Numbered from the stretch's first letter, positions 12,555-19,712 are shown. The stretch is DNA of 19,712 bases from an uncultured archaeon (GCA_902385765.1 CABMGU010000007.1:1-19712), one strand, 5' to 3'. Numbers and translations are program-made. The notes: generated by a model from the sequence alone, not told the origin.

Positions 12555-12785
12555 ATGGAAACTATGGACTCTTACCATTTAAAGGAAACAATGGATTGCC
12601 AGCTCACAGGAAGGCACGCGATGGAAGGAATCTGCAACTATACAACTGAAGCTTCCTGCACGTGCAGGGGAAAACAGCTGGGATTTGATTACATATGCTC
12701 AAAATGGTTCTCCAAAGGCGTCAAAAAAGAAGAAGCTGTAAGAGAAGCAAATGAGCGCGTAGACCCGAACGCAGCCACGCAATAA
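12555..12785 (+). CDS. Small cysteine-containing protein, function unknown
   Basis: The 76-residue protein has five Cys (15, 27, 35, 37, 48) and two His (8, 21), giving possible metal-binding groups (C-x11-C, C-x-C). The C-terminal third (KGVKKEEAVREANERVDPN) looks like a charged helix. TTTATAAGG at about 12534-12542 is a TATA candidate about 20 bp before the first ATG and 28 bp before the second in-frame ATG at 12564, so the shorter form is also possible. No family recognised. It sits directly upstream of the sigma-factor gene on the same strand, but with its own promoter and a 53-bp gap after it. Confidence 0.55.
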   Translation: METMDSYHLKETMDCQLTGRHAMEGICNYTTEASCTCRGKQLGFDYICSKWFSKGVKKEEAVREANERVDPNAATQ

Positions 12786-12805
12786 ATTGACTCCACCACA
12801 CAAAT

Positions 12806-12814
12806 CTTTTTAAC
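12806..12814 (+). promoter_or_regulatory. TATA-like box of the sigma-70 gene
   Basis: CTTTTTAAC centred about 28 bp before the ATG at 12839. The same CTTTTTAA core precedes the methionine aminopeptidase gene by 26 bp, so the sigma gene itself seems to be read by the archaeal TBP/TFB machinery as a leaderless transcript. Confidence 0.5.
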
Positions 12815-12838
12815 ACCCAATTCTGCGCTGAACACAAT

Positions 12839-14062
12839 ATGACGGATGCAGGAGTATACAAAAGAAACAGAAAATCAGCCCTGCCAAGAAGGAATTTCCA
12901 GGTATTCGAACTGCTGACACCAGCACAGGAAATAGAATACGCAAAACAATTAAGGCACTACAAAAATCAAATAATTTCACTTCTAACAAACCTTCCACCT
13001 TACGAAGGATGCCTTGAACAAAGAATGAGAGAGGCATACCTTTCACCAAACTCGGAAAAAAGAACAGCCTTGCTGATAAGAAATGAAAATGATGATGAAA
13101 AAGCAAGGGAAAGAATGGGAGCGTGCCTTGAAACCGTCCAAAAAATCAACAAATACCTGTCAAGACGAAGATCGCAACACAGAACTCAAGTCAAAATCGA
13201 AAACAGACGAGCGCTATACTGTGAATTCTCATACACCCACAGAACAATAACACATCTTGTAAGCGATTTTGAAAAAGCCGAACCCGGCGACAGACACATC
13301 ATTGAACAGATAAACCGGCTGTACTCAGAATACAAAAAAATCTTTGACCATTACTGCGATTCAAACCTGAGGCTTGTAACCAGCATCGCAAAAAATTACG
13401 CAAAAAAAGGACTGCACATCGATGACCTCCTAAGCGAAGGAGCATTAGGACTGATGACTGCAGTAGACAGGTTTGACCCAGAAAGAGGATGCAAATTCTC
13501 AACTTTTGCAACCCACTGGATAAGACAAGGCATAAGAAAAGCGCTGTACAACACCACAAGACTGATAAGAATTCCGATAAACAAGATGGATGAAATTGAA
13601 ACGTTCAAAAAAGCCAGAAAAGACCTAATCCTGTCAGGCATAACACCCACGCTGGAAAGAATTTCACAGATAACAGGCATAGATGTAGATGATTTGAAAG
13701 TAATCGCGGCCATACGGACGCGCACACCCCTGTCGCTGGACGGCCAAATAAAAAATGTAGAAGACGAAGAAAGAGGCTCTTTTGCAGAAATTCTCGAAGA
13801 CAAAAAATCAACACGCCCAGAAGATGCTGCAGAAGCAGGAGAACTGCAGGATGAACTCATAAAAACATTATTAAAAATACCGGAAAAATACGGAGGCATC
13901 ATAATCCTCAGATACGGACTTGGAGGAATCCCGATGAAATTAGACGACGCCGGAAAAGCATTCGGAGTTACCAGAGAGCGGGCAAGACAAATACAAAACA
14001 AAGCAGAATCAATCCTGAAGAGCAGAGGAATATTACTCTATCTTGAAGACTTCCTGGATTAG
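12839..14062 (+). CDS. Bacterial-type RNA polymerase sigma-70 factor
   Basis: In bacteria this protein directs RNA polymerase to -35/-10 promoters; archaea normally use TBP and TFB. The 407-residue protein carries nearly the full primary-sigma layout. A region 1.2-like LLTPAQEIEYAKQL is at 25-38. A non-conserved helical, charged segment runs about 50-170. Region 2 is at about 174-250 with SNLRLVTSIAKNYAKKGLHIDDL, SEGALGLMTAVDRFDPERGCKFSTF and ATHWIRQGIRKAL (His226 where RpoD has the first Trp of TWWIRQ, Trp227 and Gln230 kept). Region 3 is at about 252-315. Region 4 is at about 335-397 with ILRYGLGG and the helix-turn-helix GVTRERARQIQNKAE. Regions of promoter melting and -35 recognition are intact. 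Codon use matches the neighbours, so it is not a very recent arrival. Target promoters are unknown. Confidence 0.92.
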   Translation: MTDAGVYKRNRKSALPRRNFQVFELLTPAQEIEYAKQLRHYKNQIISLLTNLPPYEGCLEQRMREAYLSPNSEKRTALLIRNENDDEKARERMGACLETVQKINKYLSRRRSQHRTQVKIENRRALYCEFSYTHRTITHLVSDFEKAEPGDRHIIEQINRLYSEYKKIFDHYCDSNLRLVTSIAKNYAKKGLHIDDLLSEGALGLMTAVDRFDPERGCKFSTFATHWIRQGIRKALYNTTRLIRIPINKMDEIETFKKARKDLILSGITPTLERISQITGIDVDDLKVIAAIRTRTPLSLDGQIKNVEDEERGSFAEILEDKKSTRPEDAAEAGELQDELIKTLLKIPEKYGGIIILRYGLGGIPMKLDDAGKAFGVTRERARQIQNKAESILKSRGILLYLEDFLD

Positions 14063-14065
14063 CAA

Positions 14066-14076
14066 CCTTTTTAACC
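14066..14076 (+). promoter_or_regulatory. TATA-like box of the methionine aminopeptidase gene
   Basis: CCTTTTTAACC centred about 26 bp before the ATG at 14098, partly overlapping the end of the sigma-factor gene. Leaderless start inferred. Confidence 0.5.
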
Positions 14077-14097
14077 ACTTGACTTTTTCTCCTCTAT

Positions 14098-14976
14098 ATG
14101 GAAGACTTAGAGAAGTGGCGAAAAGCAGGAAAGATAGCAAGAGAAGCGCTGGAATACGGAGCCAGTTTAGTTAAGAACGGCGCAAAAATCAGGGAAGTCT
14201 GCGACAAAATAGATGCCAAGATTATCGAATTGGGCGCAAAACCAGCCTGGCCGACACAAATAGGATTAGACGCAACAGCAGCACACTTCACACCAGAAAA
14301 CGACGATGAATCCGTCTTTAAAGACAACTTAGTATGCCTTGATGTAGGAGCGCACGTTGACGGGTGCATAGGAGACAACGCATTAACAATCGATTTGTCA
14401 GGAAAATATTCTGACATCATAAAAGCATCAGAAGAAGCACTGAAAAATGCGATAAAAGTTTTGCAGGTTGGCACGACATTGGGAGAGATAGGAAAAACAA
14501 TACAAGAAACAATAGAAAGTTTCGGACTATCACCGATAAGAAACCTTTCAGGACACGGACTGTCGCCATGGGAAATCCACGACAAGCCAAGCATACCAAA
14601 CCACGACACAAACGACACAAGAAAACTGGAAAAAGACCAGATAATAGCAATAGAGCCCTTTGCAACAAACGGAGCAGGATTAATCTATGAAGCAGACCAC
14701 GGAAACATATTCTCGCTTATTGATGTAAAACCAATCAGGAGCCCGTATGCCAGAGAAATCCTGAATTACATAGGTGAAAACTACAAAAATCTGCCATTCA
14801 CAACAAGATGGCTGATAAAACAATTCGGACCAGGAAAAACAAACCTTGCAATCAACGAAATGATGCGAAACGGAATGCTCCACGCATACCCGCCATTAGT
14901 CGAGAAAAACAAGGGAATGGTCGCAGTGTTCGAGAAGACAATATTGATTGGAGACAAGATAGAAATATTAACTTAA
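14098..14976 (+). CDS. map: Methionine aminopeptidase, type II
   Basis: Removes the initiator methionine from new proteins using two divalent metals. The 292-residue protein is of the archaeal/eukaryotic type II class: pita-bread fold with ligands D82 and D93 (LDVGAHVDGCIGDNA), H153 (SGHGLSPWEIH), E186 (IIAIEPFAT) and E279 (AVFEKTILI), and the catalytic His63 in TAAHFTP. The 60-residue type II insert at about 190-255 (through TRWLIKQFG) is present. There is no N-terminal extension, as usual in archaea. The 3' end overlaps the opposing gene by 9 bp. This is one of the clearest archaeal markers in the window, directly next to the bacterial-type sigma gene. Confidence 0.95.
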   Translation: MEDLEKWRKAGKIAREALEYGASLVKNGAKIREVCDKIDAKIIELGAKPAWPTQIGLDATAAHFTPENDDESVFKDNLVCLDVGAHVDGCIGDNALTIDLSGKYSDIIKASEEALKNAIKVLQVGTTLGEIGKTIQETIESFGLSPIRNLSGHGLSPWEIHDKPSIPNHDTNDTRKLEKDQIIAIEPFATNGAGLIYEADHGNIFSLIDVKPIRSPYAREILNYIGENYKNLPFTTRWLIKQFGPGKTNLAINEMMRNGMLHAYPPLVEKNKGMVAVFEKTILIGDKIEILT

Positions 14977-15987
14977 GTCATCTAATTCCTGCTCAATAAT
15001 GCGCCTTTCACTTTCCCTGCGCGGTTTCTTCTTTTTTGTTTTTTTCTTAGGAAATTCAATATTTTTTTTATGAGCGCGTTTTTCCATCTCTATCTCGCGA
15101 ATGCAAGAATTTGCAGCAGTACTCATTTTATTATGCTCGACATCACTAAAAAGAGCACAATAGGAAGCGGCAAGTTTATAATAATGCCCGGCTTCATCAA
15201 GGAACTCCAAGTTTTGCGTCACATCATACAAAGTTTTATAGTATTTGCCCAGATTAAGACGGGTAGAAGTCAACTGCTCATCATCAAAATCGCACAATGC
15301 CTCACTTTTCTTCGCGTGCTCAATCGCATTCATAAGCAGATCCACCTTAAATTCTATGGATAGCAAAGCTGCCTCAAATTCCTGATATGCGGCAAGAGCA
15401 TAACGACTGCAGGCATGAATGCCTTGAATGTCTTCAACGGCTGCAGCGCCATCACTTTTATCCTTGGCAGACTGAATGCGCAGTTCAATCTCGTCGTTGA
15501 CTCGTGCTTCATCACGAGCGACCTGAGCCATAGCATCCCTAATTTCACCCCGCGAAGACAATGCCTTGCCGAACAAAGGCTTATCGCGATTTTCATAAAA
15601 CACGCAAGCCACATCAGAATGAGAAAGAGCAGTTTCCAGATATCTTGTCTTTTCATCCAGGCTGTCAGAAAATTCCGCCATCCTGCGTGAGAAAATCCTT
15701 GCCCGATTGTGAAATGAACCGTATAATTCAGATGAAGGCCCAGTTTTTTTAAGAGCTTCCACGCAGTAATCGTAGGCGGTTTCCAAAACACCTGGAATGT
15801 ACCCTCCAAGAAAAGTCGAATTTGCCACGTTTTGGGTCAACAAATCCAAATCGCGAACAGTGGCAGAATCAGGGGGCTCTGGATTGCCTATAAGTATTCT
15901 TGAAAGCTCACCAACAAGTGCAGTATCCTTGTTTTCTTTATAATTATCAATCAAACGTCTCTTTAAAGCAGGATCTAAAAATGGCAT
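14968..15987 (-). CDS. Helical (TPR-like) protein with Lys-rich tail, function unknown
   Basis: The 339-residue protein is predicted from its sequence to be almost all alpha-helical. Several paired-helix segments with aromatic/Ala spacing (for example YDYCVEALKKTG, ALAAYQEFEAALLS, LNLGKYYKTLYDVTQN, AGHYYKLAASYCALF) recall tetratricopeptide-like repeats, though no unit is canonical. Residues about 305-339 are strongly basic (KKKTKKKKPRRESERR), which could bind nucleic acid or the ribosome. There is no signal peptide. A TATA-like CCTTTAAAATG lies about 27 bp before the ATG. It is convergent with methionine aminopeptidase and divergent from gyrB. No family recognised. Confidence 0.7.
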   Translation of the reverse strand: MPFLDPALKRRLIDNYKENKDTALVGELSRILIGNPEPPDSATVRDLDLLTQNVANSTFLGGYIPGVLETAYDYCVEALKKTGPSSELYGSFHNRARIFSRRMAEFSDSLDEKTRYLETALSHSDVACVFYENRDKPLFGKALSSRGEIRDAMAQVARDEARVNDEIELRIQSAKDKSDGAAAVEDIQGIHACSRYALAAYQEFEAALLSIEFKVDLLMNAIEHAKKSEALCDFDDEQLTSTRLNLGKYYKTLYDVTQNLEFLDEAGHYYKLAASYCALFSDVEHNKMSTAANSCIREIEMEKRAHKKNIEFPKKKTKKKKPRRESERRIIEQELDDLS

Positions 15988-16092
15988 AAGACTGCGAAAT
16001 AAGGCCTCATTTTAAAGGTTTGCCACTCTGAAGTGAACCGGAAAAATAATACTTAATTATAATATGGAAAATAAATCGTAAAAAACACAACT

Positions 16093-16171
16093 TTTATAAA
16101 CAAAACAAGCTTTTTTATCCTTGAGAAAAGACGGATTTTATCGACGATAAATTAGGTAAAAACGATTCTCT
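16093..16171 (+). promoter_or_regulatory. gyrB promoter and palindromic leader
   Basis: TTTTATAAAC centred near 16097 predicts a start at about 16123. From there a 49-base leader could form nested pairs: GAGAA (16123-16127) with TTCTC (16166-16170), enclosing the perfect palindrome TTTATCG-A-CGATAAA (16137-16151). The palindrome may instead be a protein-binding operator. Its position between TSS and ATG suggests control of gyrB expression; the mechanism is unknown. Confidence 0.45.
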
Positions 16172-19100
16172 ATGGCAGACAAAAAAACTACTGAGGAAGC
16201 CGCAAAAGAGTACGGAGCAGAAGCCATCCAGGTACTGCAAGGACTAGAGCCAGTCAGAAAGCGCCCTGGAATGTTCTTCGGCTCAACAGACGTCAGGGGA
16301 ATGCACCACCTGGTCTGGGAAGTAGTAGACAACTCAGTAGACGAAGCACTCGCAGGATACTGCTCCAGAATCACTATGACCGTCCACACAGACGGCAGAA
16401 TCACCGTAGAAGACAACGGAAGAGGAATCCCAGTAGGCATAAACCCGAAATACGGCAAATCAGCAATGGAAATTGCTCTCACAATGCTCCACGCAGGAGG
16501 CAAATTCGAAAAAGGCGCATACAAAGTCTCAGGCGGACTGCACGGAGTCGGAGTATCTGTCACAAACGCGCTCTCTGAAAAATTAGTCGCAACAGTAAAA
16601 CGAGAAGGAAAACTCTGGATGCAGGAGTATCATCGAGGAGTGCCCTGCGAGCCAGTAAAAGAAGCAGGCAATACAACCGGCACAGGAACAACAATCACAT
16701 TCAAGCCAGACCCGCAAATCTTCGAAAAAACAGACTTTGAAGCAGACATACTGATTTCCAGATTACGAGAACTTGCATTCCTTAACAAAGGAGTTGAATT
16801 CCTATTCACAGACGAACGCGACGGAAGAAAAGAGACCTTCAAATACGAAGGAGGAATAAAGGCATTTGTAGAATTTTTGAACAAGTCAAGAAACAAATTA
16901 CATCCGGTGATATATTTCGAGAAAGAAAAAGACGGAATAACAGTAGAAATCGCAATGCAGTACAACGATTCCTACACTGAAACAGTCTTTACCTTTGCGA
17001 ACAACATAAACACGCACGAAGGAGGCTCACATTTGTCGGGCTTCAAGACAGCACTGACAAGAGCACTGAAAAATTACGCAGACAAGCACAAAATAACAGA
17101 AGAAAAAACAGAGCTCACAAGCGAAGACTTCAAAGAAGGACTAACAGCAGTTATTTCTGTCAAAGTGCCAGAACCCCAATTTGAAGGACAAACAAAAACA
17201 AAACTCGGCAACAGCGAAGTAAAAGGAATAGTCGACAGCGTAGTCTACGAAGGACTCAACACATTCCTCGAAGAAAACCCCACATCAGCAAAACTCCTGA
17301 TATCCAAATGCGTAGAAGCATCAAGAGCACGAGAAGCAGCAAGAAAAGCAAGAGAACTCGTCAGAAGAAAAGGAGTATTCGAAGGAGCAATGCTCCCAGG
17401 AAAACTCGCAGACTGCAGTTCAAGCGAGCCGGAAAAATGCGAATTATACCTTGTGGAAGGAGACAGCGCAGGCGGCTGTTTTTCGGGAGATACAAAAATT
17501 GCACTTGCAGATGGACGAAACATAACATTCAAAGAGCTTGTTGCAGAACACAAACAAGGAAAGGAACACTTCTGTTACACAATAATAAACGATGGCCACG
17601 TTGGAATTCAGCGCATTCTGCATCCAAGAATAACAAAAAAGAACGCTGAAGTAATCAGGGTTGTTCTTGACAATGATGAAGAAATAGTATGCACTCCAGA
17701 CCATTTGTTCATGATAAGAGACGGCTCGTACAAACAAGCGAAAGACCTGCTTCTAACTGATTCACTAATGCCATTGCGAAAACAAATTTCCAGATTAGGA
17801 AAAAGAATCACAATAGAAGGCTACGAACTCGTTTACGATCCGGCTGACGCACGCTGGATATTCACACACCTGCTTGCAGATGAATACAATCTACGAAACA
17901 GAATTTATGAAGGTCTGGGCGAGCATCGCCATCACAAAGATTTCAACAAACTCAATAACAATCCAACAAACATTTGCAGACTCGCAAAAGAAGAACACAT
18001 GGCACTGCACAGCTCTCTTGCACAGAATTTGATATCAAGAGCAGATGTTCAAGAAAAATTGAGAAAAATACGTCAAACGCCTCAATTTAGAGAAAATATC
18101 AGACAAAAAATTTTGGCAATGAAGGATGAATTGACCAAACGCGCCAAGGCACAATGGGAAAACGAAGAATACAAAAAATACATGGTGAAAAAGTTTTTGG
18201 AATTCTATGATAAAAACCCAGAATACCGGACAAAATCACAACAGACTCTGGCAAAAGCACAAGAAACATACTGGGCATCATCAGAAAACCGAACAAAACA
18301 AGCTGAACGAGTACGCCAATTCTATGTTGAAAATCCCGAAAAGAAGACAGAATTATCAAAAACAGCAAAAATTCAATGGTCTGACACCAATTTGAAAGAA
18401 TGGAGAAGCCAAAAAACAAAAGAACAATGGACAACTGGATTCAGGACTAAACGCAAAAAAGCATATGATAAAACTTATTTTGATAACACAATCAAACTCC
18501 TCCGAAAATTATATGATGAAACCAAAAAAATCGATGCAACCGAATTTGAACATCGGAGAAAAACCCTAAACAATAAAAATATCCTGTCCTTCAACACTTT
18601 TGCAGAACGATTCTTTGACAACGATGCTGCAAGACTGCAGGAGGCAGTAATGAACTACAACCACAAAATAAGACAAATCATTCCGTTTGCTGAAAAAATT
18701 GATGTTTACGATATGGAAGTGCCTGGAACACACAATTTTGCCTTATCCTCTGGAGTTTTTGTGCACAACAGCGCAAAACAGGGAAGAAACAGGGAATTCC
18801 AGGCAATACTGCCGTTAAGAGGAAAAATAATCAACGTCGAAAAAGCAAGACTCATCAAAGTTTTGAAAAGCGAGGAAATAGTCAACATCATAACAGCAAT
18901 AGGCACAGGAGTAGGAGAGGAATTCGACATCTCCAAATTACGATACCACAAAATAATCATAATGACAGATGCAGACGTGGACGGAAACCACATCTCCTGC
19001 TTACTGTTAACATTCTTCTACAGGATGATGCCAGGATTGATAGACGGAGGCAAGATATACCTCGCACAACCGCCACTGTACAAACTGGAAAAGAACAAGA

Positions 19101-19378
19101 AAATACACTACGTCTACAACGATGCAAGAAAAGAAGAACTGCTGAAATCACTCGGCGAAGGAGTGGGCATACAAAGATACAAAGGACTAGGAGAAATGAA
19201 CCCAACACAATTATGGGAAACAACAATGGACCCTGCAACAAGAACACTCAAAAAAATCACAGTAGAAGACGCAGTAGCAGCAGACGAAACATTCTCAATG
19301 CTGATGGGCGACGAAGTAGAACCAAGAAAAGACTTCATACTCAAACACGCGGCAGAAGTAAAGGAACTGGACGTTTAA
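16172..19378 (+). CDS. gyrB: DNA gyrase subunit B, interrupted by an intein
   Basis: With GyrA it forms the ATP-driven type IIA topoisomerase that introduces negative supercoils. The 1068-residue precursor contains a 637-residue GyrB in two exteins. The ATPase (GHKL) domain shows EVVDNSVDEAL at 50-60, DNGRGIP at 81-87 and GGLHGVGVSVTNALS at 121-135. The transducer follows to about 400. Toprim begins with LYLVEGDSAGG at 425-435, where the intein is inserted, and resumes at 867 with SAKQGRNREFQAILPLRG and the metal-binding IIIMTDADVDGNH. The end carries QRYKGLGEMNPTQLWETTMDP. There is no proteobacterial-type insert. gyrA is not adjacent, unlike the common gyrBA order. Archaeal gyrases are thought to derive from bacteria. 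The stop overlaps the opposing lipoprotein gene. Confidence 0.95.
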   Translation: MADKKTTEEAAKEYGAEAIQVLQGLEPVRKRPGMFFGSTDVRGMHHLVWEVVDNSVDEALAGYCSRITMTVHTDGRITVEDNGRGIPVGINPKYGKSAMEIALTMLHAGGKFEKGAYKVSGGLHGVGVSVTNALSEKLVATVKREGKLWMQEYHRGVPCEPVKEAGNTTGTGTTITFKPDPQIFEKTDFEADILISRLRELAFLNKGVEFLFTDERDGRKETFKYEGGIKAFVEFLNKSRNKLHPVIYFEKEKDGITVEIAMQYNDSYTETVFTFANNINTHEGGSHLSGFKTALTRALKNYADKHKITEEKTELTSEDFKEGLTAVISVKVPEPQFEGQTKTKLGNSEVKGIVDSVVYEGLNTFLEENPTSAKLLISKCVEASRAREAARKARELVRRKGVFEGAMLPGKLADCSSSEPEKCELYLVEGDSAGGCFSGDTKIALADGRNITFKELVAEHKQGKEHFCYTIINDGHVGIQRILHPRITKKNAEVIRVVLDNDEEIVCTPDHLFMIRDGSYKQAKDLLLTDSLMPLRKQISRLGKRITIEGYELVYDPADARWIFTHLLADEYNLRNRIYEGLGEHRHHKDFNKLNNNPTNICRLAKEEHMALHSSLAQNLISRADVQEKLRKIRQTPQFRENIRQKILAMKDELTKRAKAQWENEEYKKYMVKKFLEFYDKNPEYRTKSQQTLAKAQETYWASSENRTKQAERVRQFYVENPEKKTELSKTAKIQWSDTNLKEWRSQKTKEQWTTGFRTKRKKAYDKTYFDNTIKLLRKLYDETKKIDATEFEHRRKTLNNKNILSFNTFAERFFDNDAARLQEAVMNYNHKIRQIIPFAEKIDVYDMEVPGTHNFALSSGVFVHNSAKQGRNREFQAILPLRGKIINVEKARLIKVLKSEEIVNIITAIGTGVGEEFDISKLRYHKIIIMTDADVDGNHISCLLLTFFYRMMPGLIDGGKIYLAQPPLYKLEKNKKIHYVYNDARKEELLKSLGEGVGIQRYKGLGEMNPTQLWETTMDPATRTLKKITVEDAVAADETFSMLMGDEVEPRKDFILKHAAEVKELDV
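17477..18769 (+). mobile_element. GyrB intein with HNH homing endonuclease
   Basis: The element encodes precursor residues 436-866 (431 residues) and should splice itself out of GyrB. Splicing blocks are complete: nucleophile Cys436 in CFSGDTKIAL (block A), TPDH at 508-511 (block B), DVYDMEVPGTHNFALSSG at 844-861 with His854 (block F), and the terminal VFVHN (block G) followed by Ser867. The insertion point after EGDSAGG is the same as in the known cyanobacterial GyrB intein. The insert holds an HNH nuclease motif GEHRHHKDFNKLNNNPTNICRLAKEEHMALH in parts (583-613). Several basic repeats of about 22-28 residues follow, with QW/YW and NPE steps (about 624-760), probably DNA-binding, NUMOD3-like. 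Codon use is more mixed (more T-ending codons) than the exteins, which fits horizontal gain. Confidence 0.93.
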
Positions 19379-19596
19379 TTTAACCGAGCCTTAACATCCT
19401 TTTCCCAAGACCTGTTAAAACCCATATTCTCACAGAACGCTTCAGACTGACAGCTTATCGAACTGCAAACCTCACAAGGCGGGCAGATAACGCACTCCTG
19501 AGGACACTTGTCAACGCTATATGCCCTGCAGTCCAGATTATCAGAACAGCCTGCTACCAGGACCAAAATCGAGATTACAAGAGCAATTTTATTCAT
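19375..19596 (-). CDS. Small Cys-rich lipoprotein, function unknown
   Basis: The 73-residue protein has a signal peptide and lipobox ending LVAGC (about residue 17), then a Cys-rich stretch (CRAYSVDKCPQECVICPPCEVC and two further Cys) likely to form disulfides or bind metal outside the cell. I chose the ATG at 19596 because the palindromic TATA at 19619-19626 is about 27 bp upstream; the GTG at 19614 would lie too near. Its stop overlaps that of gyrB by 2 bp. No family recognised. Confidence 0.65.
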   Translation of the reverse strand: MNKIALVISILVLVAGCSDNLDCRAYSVDKCPQECVICPPCEVCSSISCQSEAFCENMGFNRSWEKDVKARLN

Positions 19597-19618
19597 GACC
19601 TGTAAAACGCCCACAATC

Positions 19619-19626
19619 TTTATAAA
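19619..19626. promoter_or_regulatory. Palindromic bidirectional TATA box
   Basis: TTTATAAA is perfectly self-complementary and lies about 27 bp from the minus-strand ATG at 19596 and about 28 bp from the plus-strand ATG at 19651. No other TATA-like sequence is present in the 54-bp gap. Confidence 0.55.
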
Positions 19627-19650
19627 CCCCTCCCCTGTTTTTCGAGAAGT

Positions 19651-19712
19651 ATGGTTACAAAGAAGGCAGTATCTGTCATTGTAAAGAAAAAGCGCTGGGT
19701 AAGAATACTTGC
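19651..19712 (+). CDS. Probable ribosomal protein eS1 (S3ae), N-terminus only
   Basis: Twenty codons plus two bases are visible before the window ends: a basic start with two Lys clusters followed by KKKRWVRIL. Archaeal eS1/S3ae proteins begin with such a Lys-rich segment leading into KKKW-x-x-(I/V)-x-AP. The match is short, so another basic ribosomal or nucleic-acid-binding protein is possible. It appears leaderless, with its TATA box shared with the divergent lipoprotein gene. Confidence 0.45.
   Translation, partial: MVTKKAVSVIVKKKRWVRIL

Noticed and set aside
13396..14001. Long minus-strand open frame (about 200 codons) across the sigma gene
   Set aside because: The sigma-70 match on the plus strand covers the same DNA with conserved motifs; the antisense product is low-complexity Ser/Phe/Leu.
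12787..14098. Possible bacterial -35/-10 promoters near the sigma gene (TTGACT at about 12787 and 14079)
   Set aside because: No TATAAT-like partner occurs at 16-18 bp spacing; archaeal TATA-like boxes explain both starts better.
16172..19378. GyrB read as topoisomerase IV ParE or as topoisomerase VI B
   Set aside because: The Toprim domain within the same chain excludes Topo VI B. The gyrase-like EGDSAGG/SAKQGR site and C-terminal QRYKGLGEMN fit GyrB, although ParE cannot be wholly excluded without gyrA context.

Overview
The window looks archaeal and most resembles a small-genome DPANN-type archaeon (Woesearchaeota/Pacearchaeota-like); that lineage is an inference. The support is a type II methionine aminopeptidase, TATA-like boxes about 26-28 bp upstream of many start codons (leaderless transcripts), secreted surface proteins with NosD-type beta-helix, DUF11-like and thrombospondin-like modules, a Tan1-like THUMP protein, and a right-edge gene whose first 20 codons resemble ribosomal protein eS1 (S3ae). 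Codon use is strongly A-ending (ACA, ATA, AGA, GGA).

Layout. 1-162: start of a secreted protein (minus). 268-1506: phosphoglucose isomerase, followed by a compact cloverleaf-like inverted-repeat element (1511-1598). 1652-4366: large beta-helix surface protein whose 3' end overlaps by 158 bp, tail to tail, an S-layer-like protein (4209-4949). 5002-5607: secreted nuclease, divergent from the S-layer-like gene and apparently sharing one TATA box with it. 5604-5963: small membrane-anchored protein. 6051-6200: GC-rich hairpins and a leucine-type tRNA with an aberrant anticodon. 6279-7295: FabD-like acyltransferase. 7282-9208 (minus): a run of a small membrane protein, a cupredoxin lipoprotein, a second membrane protein, a Toprim-like protein and a THUMP protein. 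9346-9451: a structured leader RNA before a DEAD-box helicase (9463-10707).

10704-12785 is an accessory stretch. A VapBC toxin-antitoxin cassette is flanked by direct repeats exactly 700 bp apart that duplicate the 3' end of the helicase gene. Then come an unknown helical protein, a RelBE-type pair and a small Cys-rich protein. Next is the most surprising gene, a full bacterial-type sigma-70 factor (12839-14062), with archaeal-looking genes and promoters on both sides.

The right side has methionine aminopeptidase (14098-14976), a long helical protein of unknown function (14968-15987), and gyrB (16172-19378) split by a 431-residue HNH intein at the ATPase/Toprim motif EGDSAGG. A Cys-rich lipoprotein and the probable eS1 gene diverge from a single palindromic TATA box at 19619-19626. 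gyrA is not in the window.
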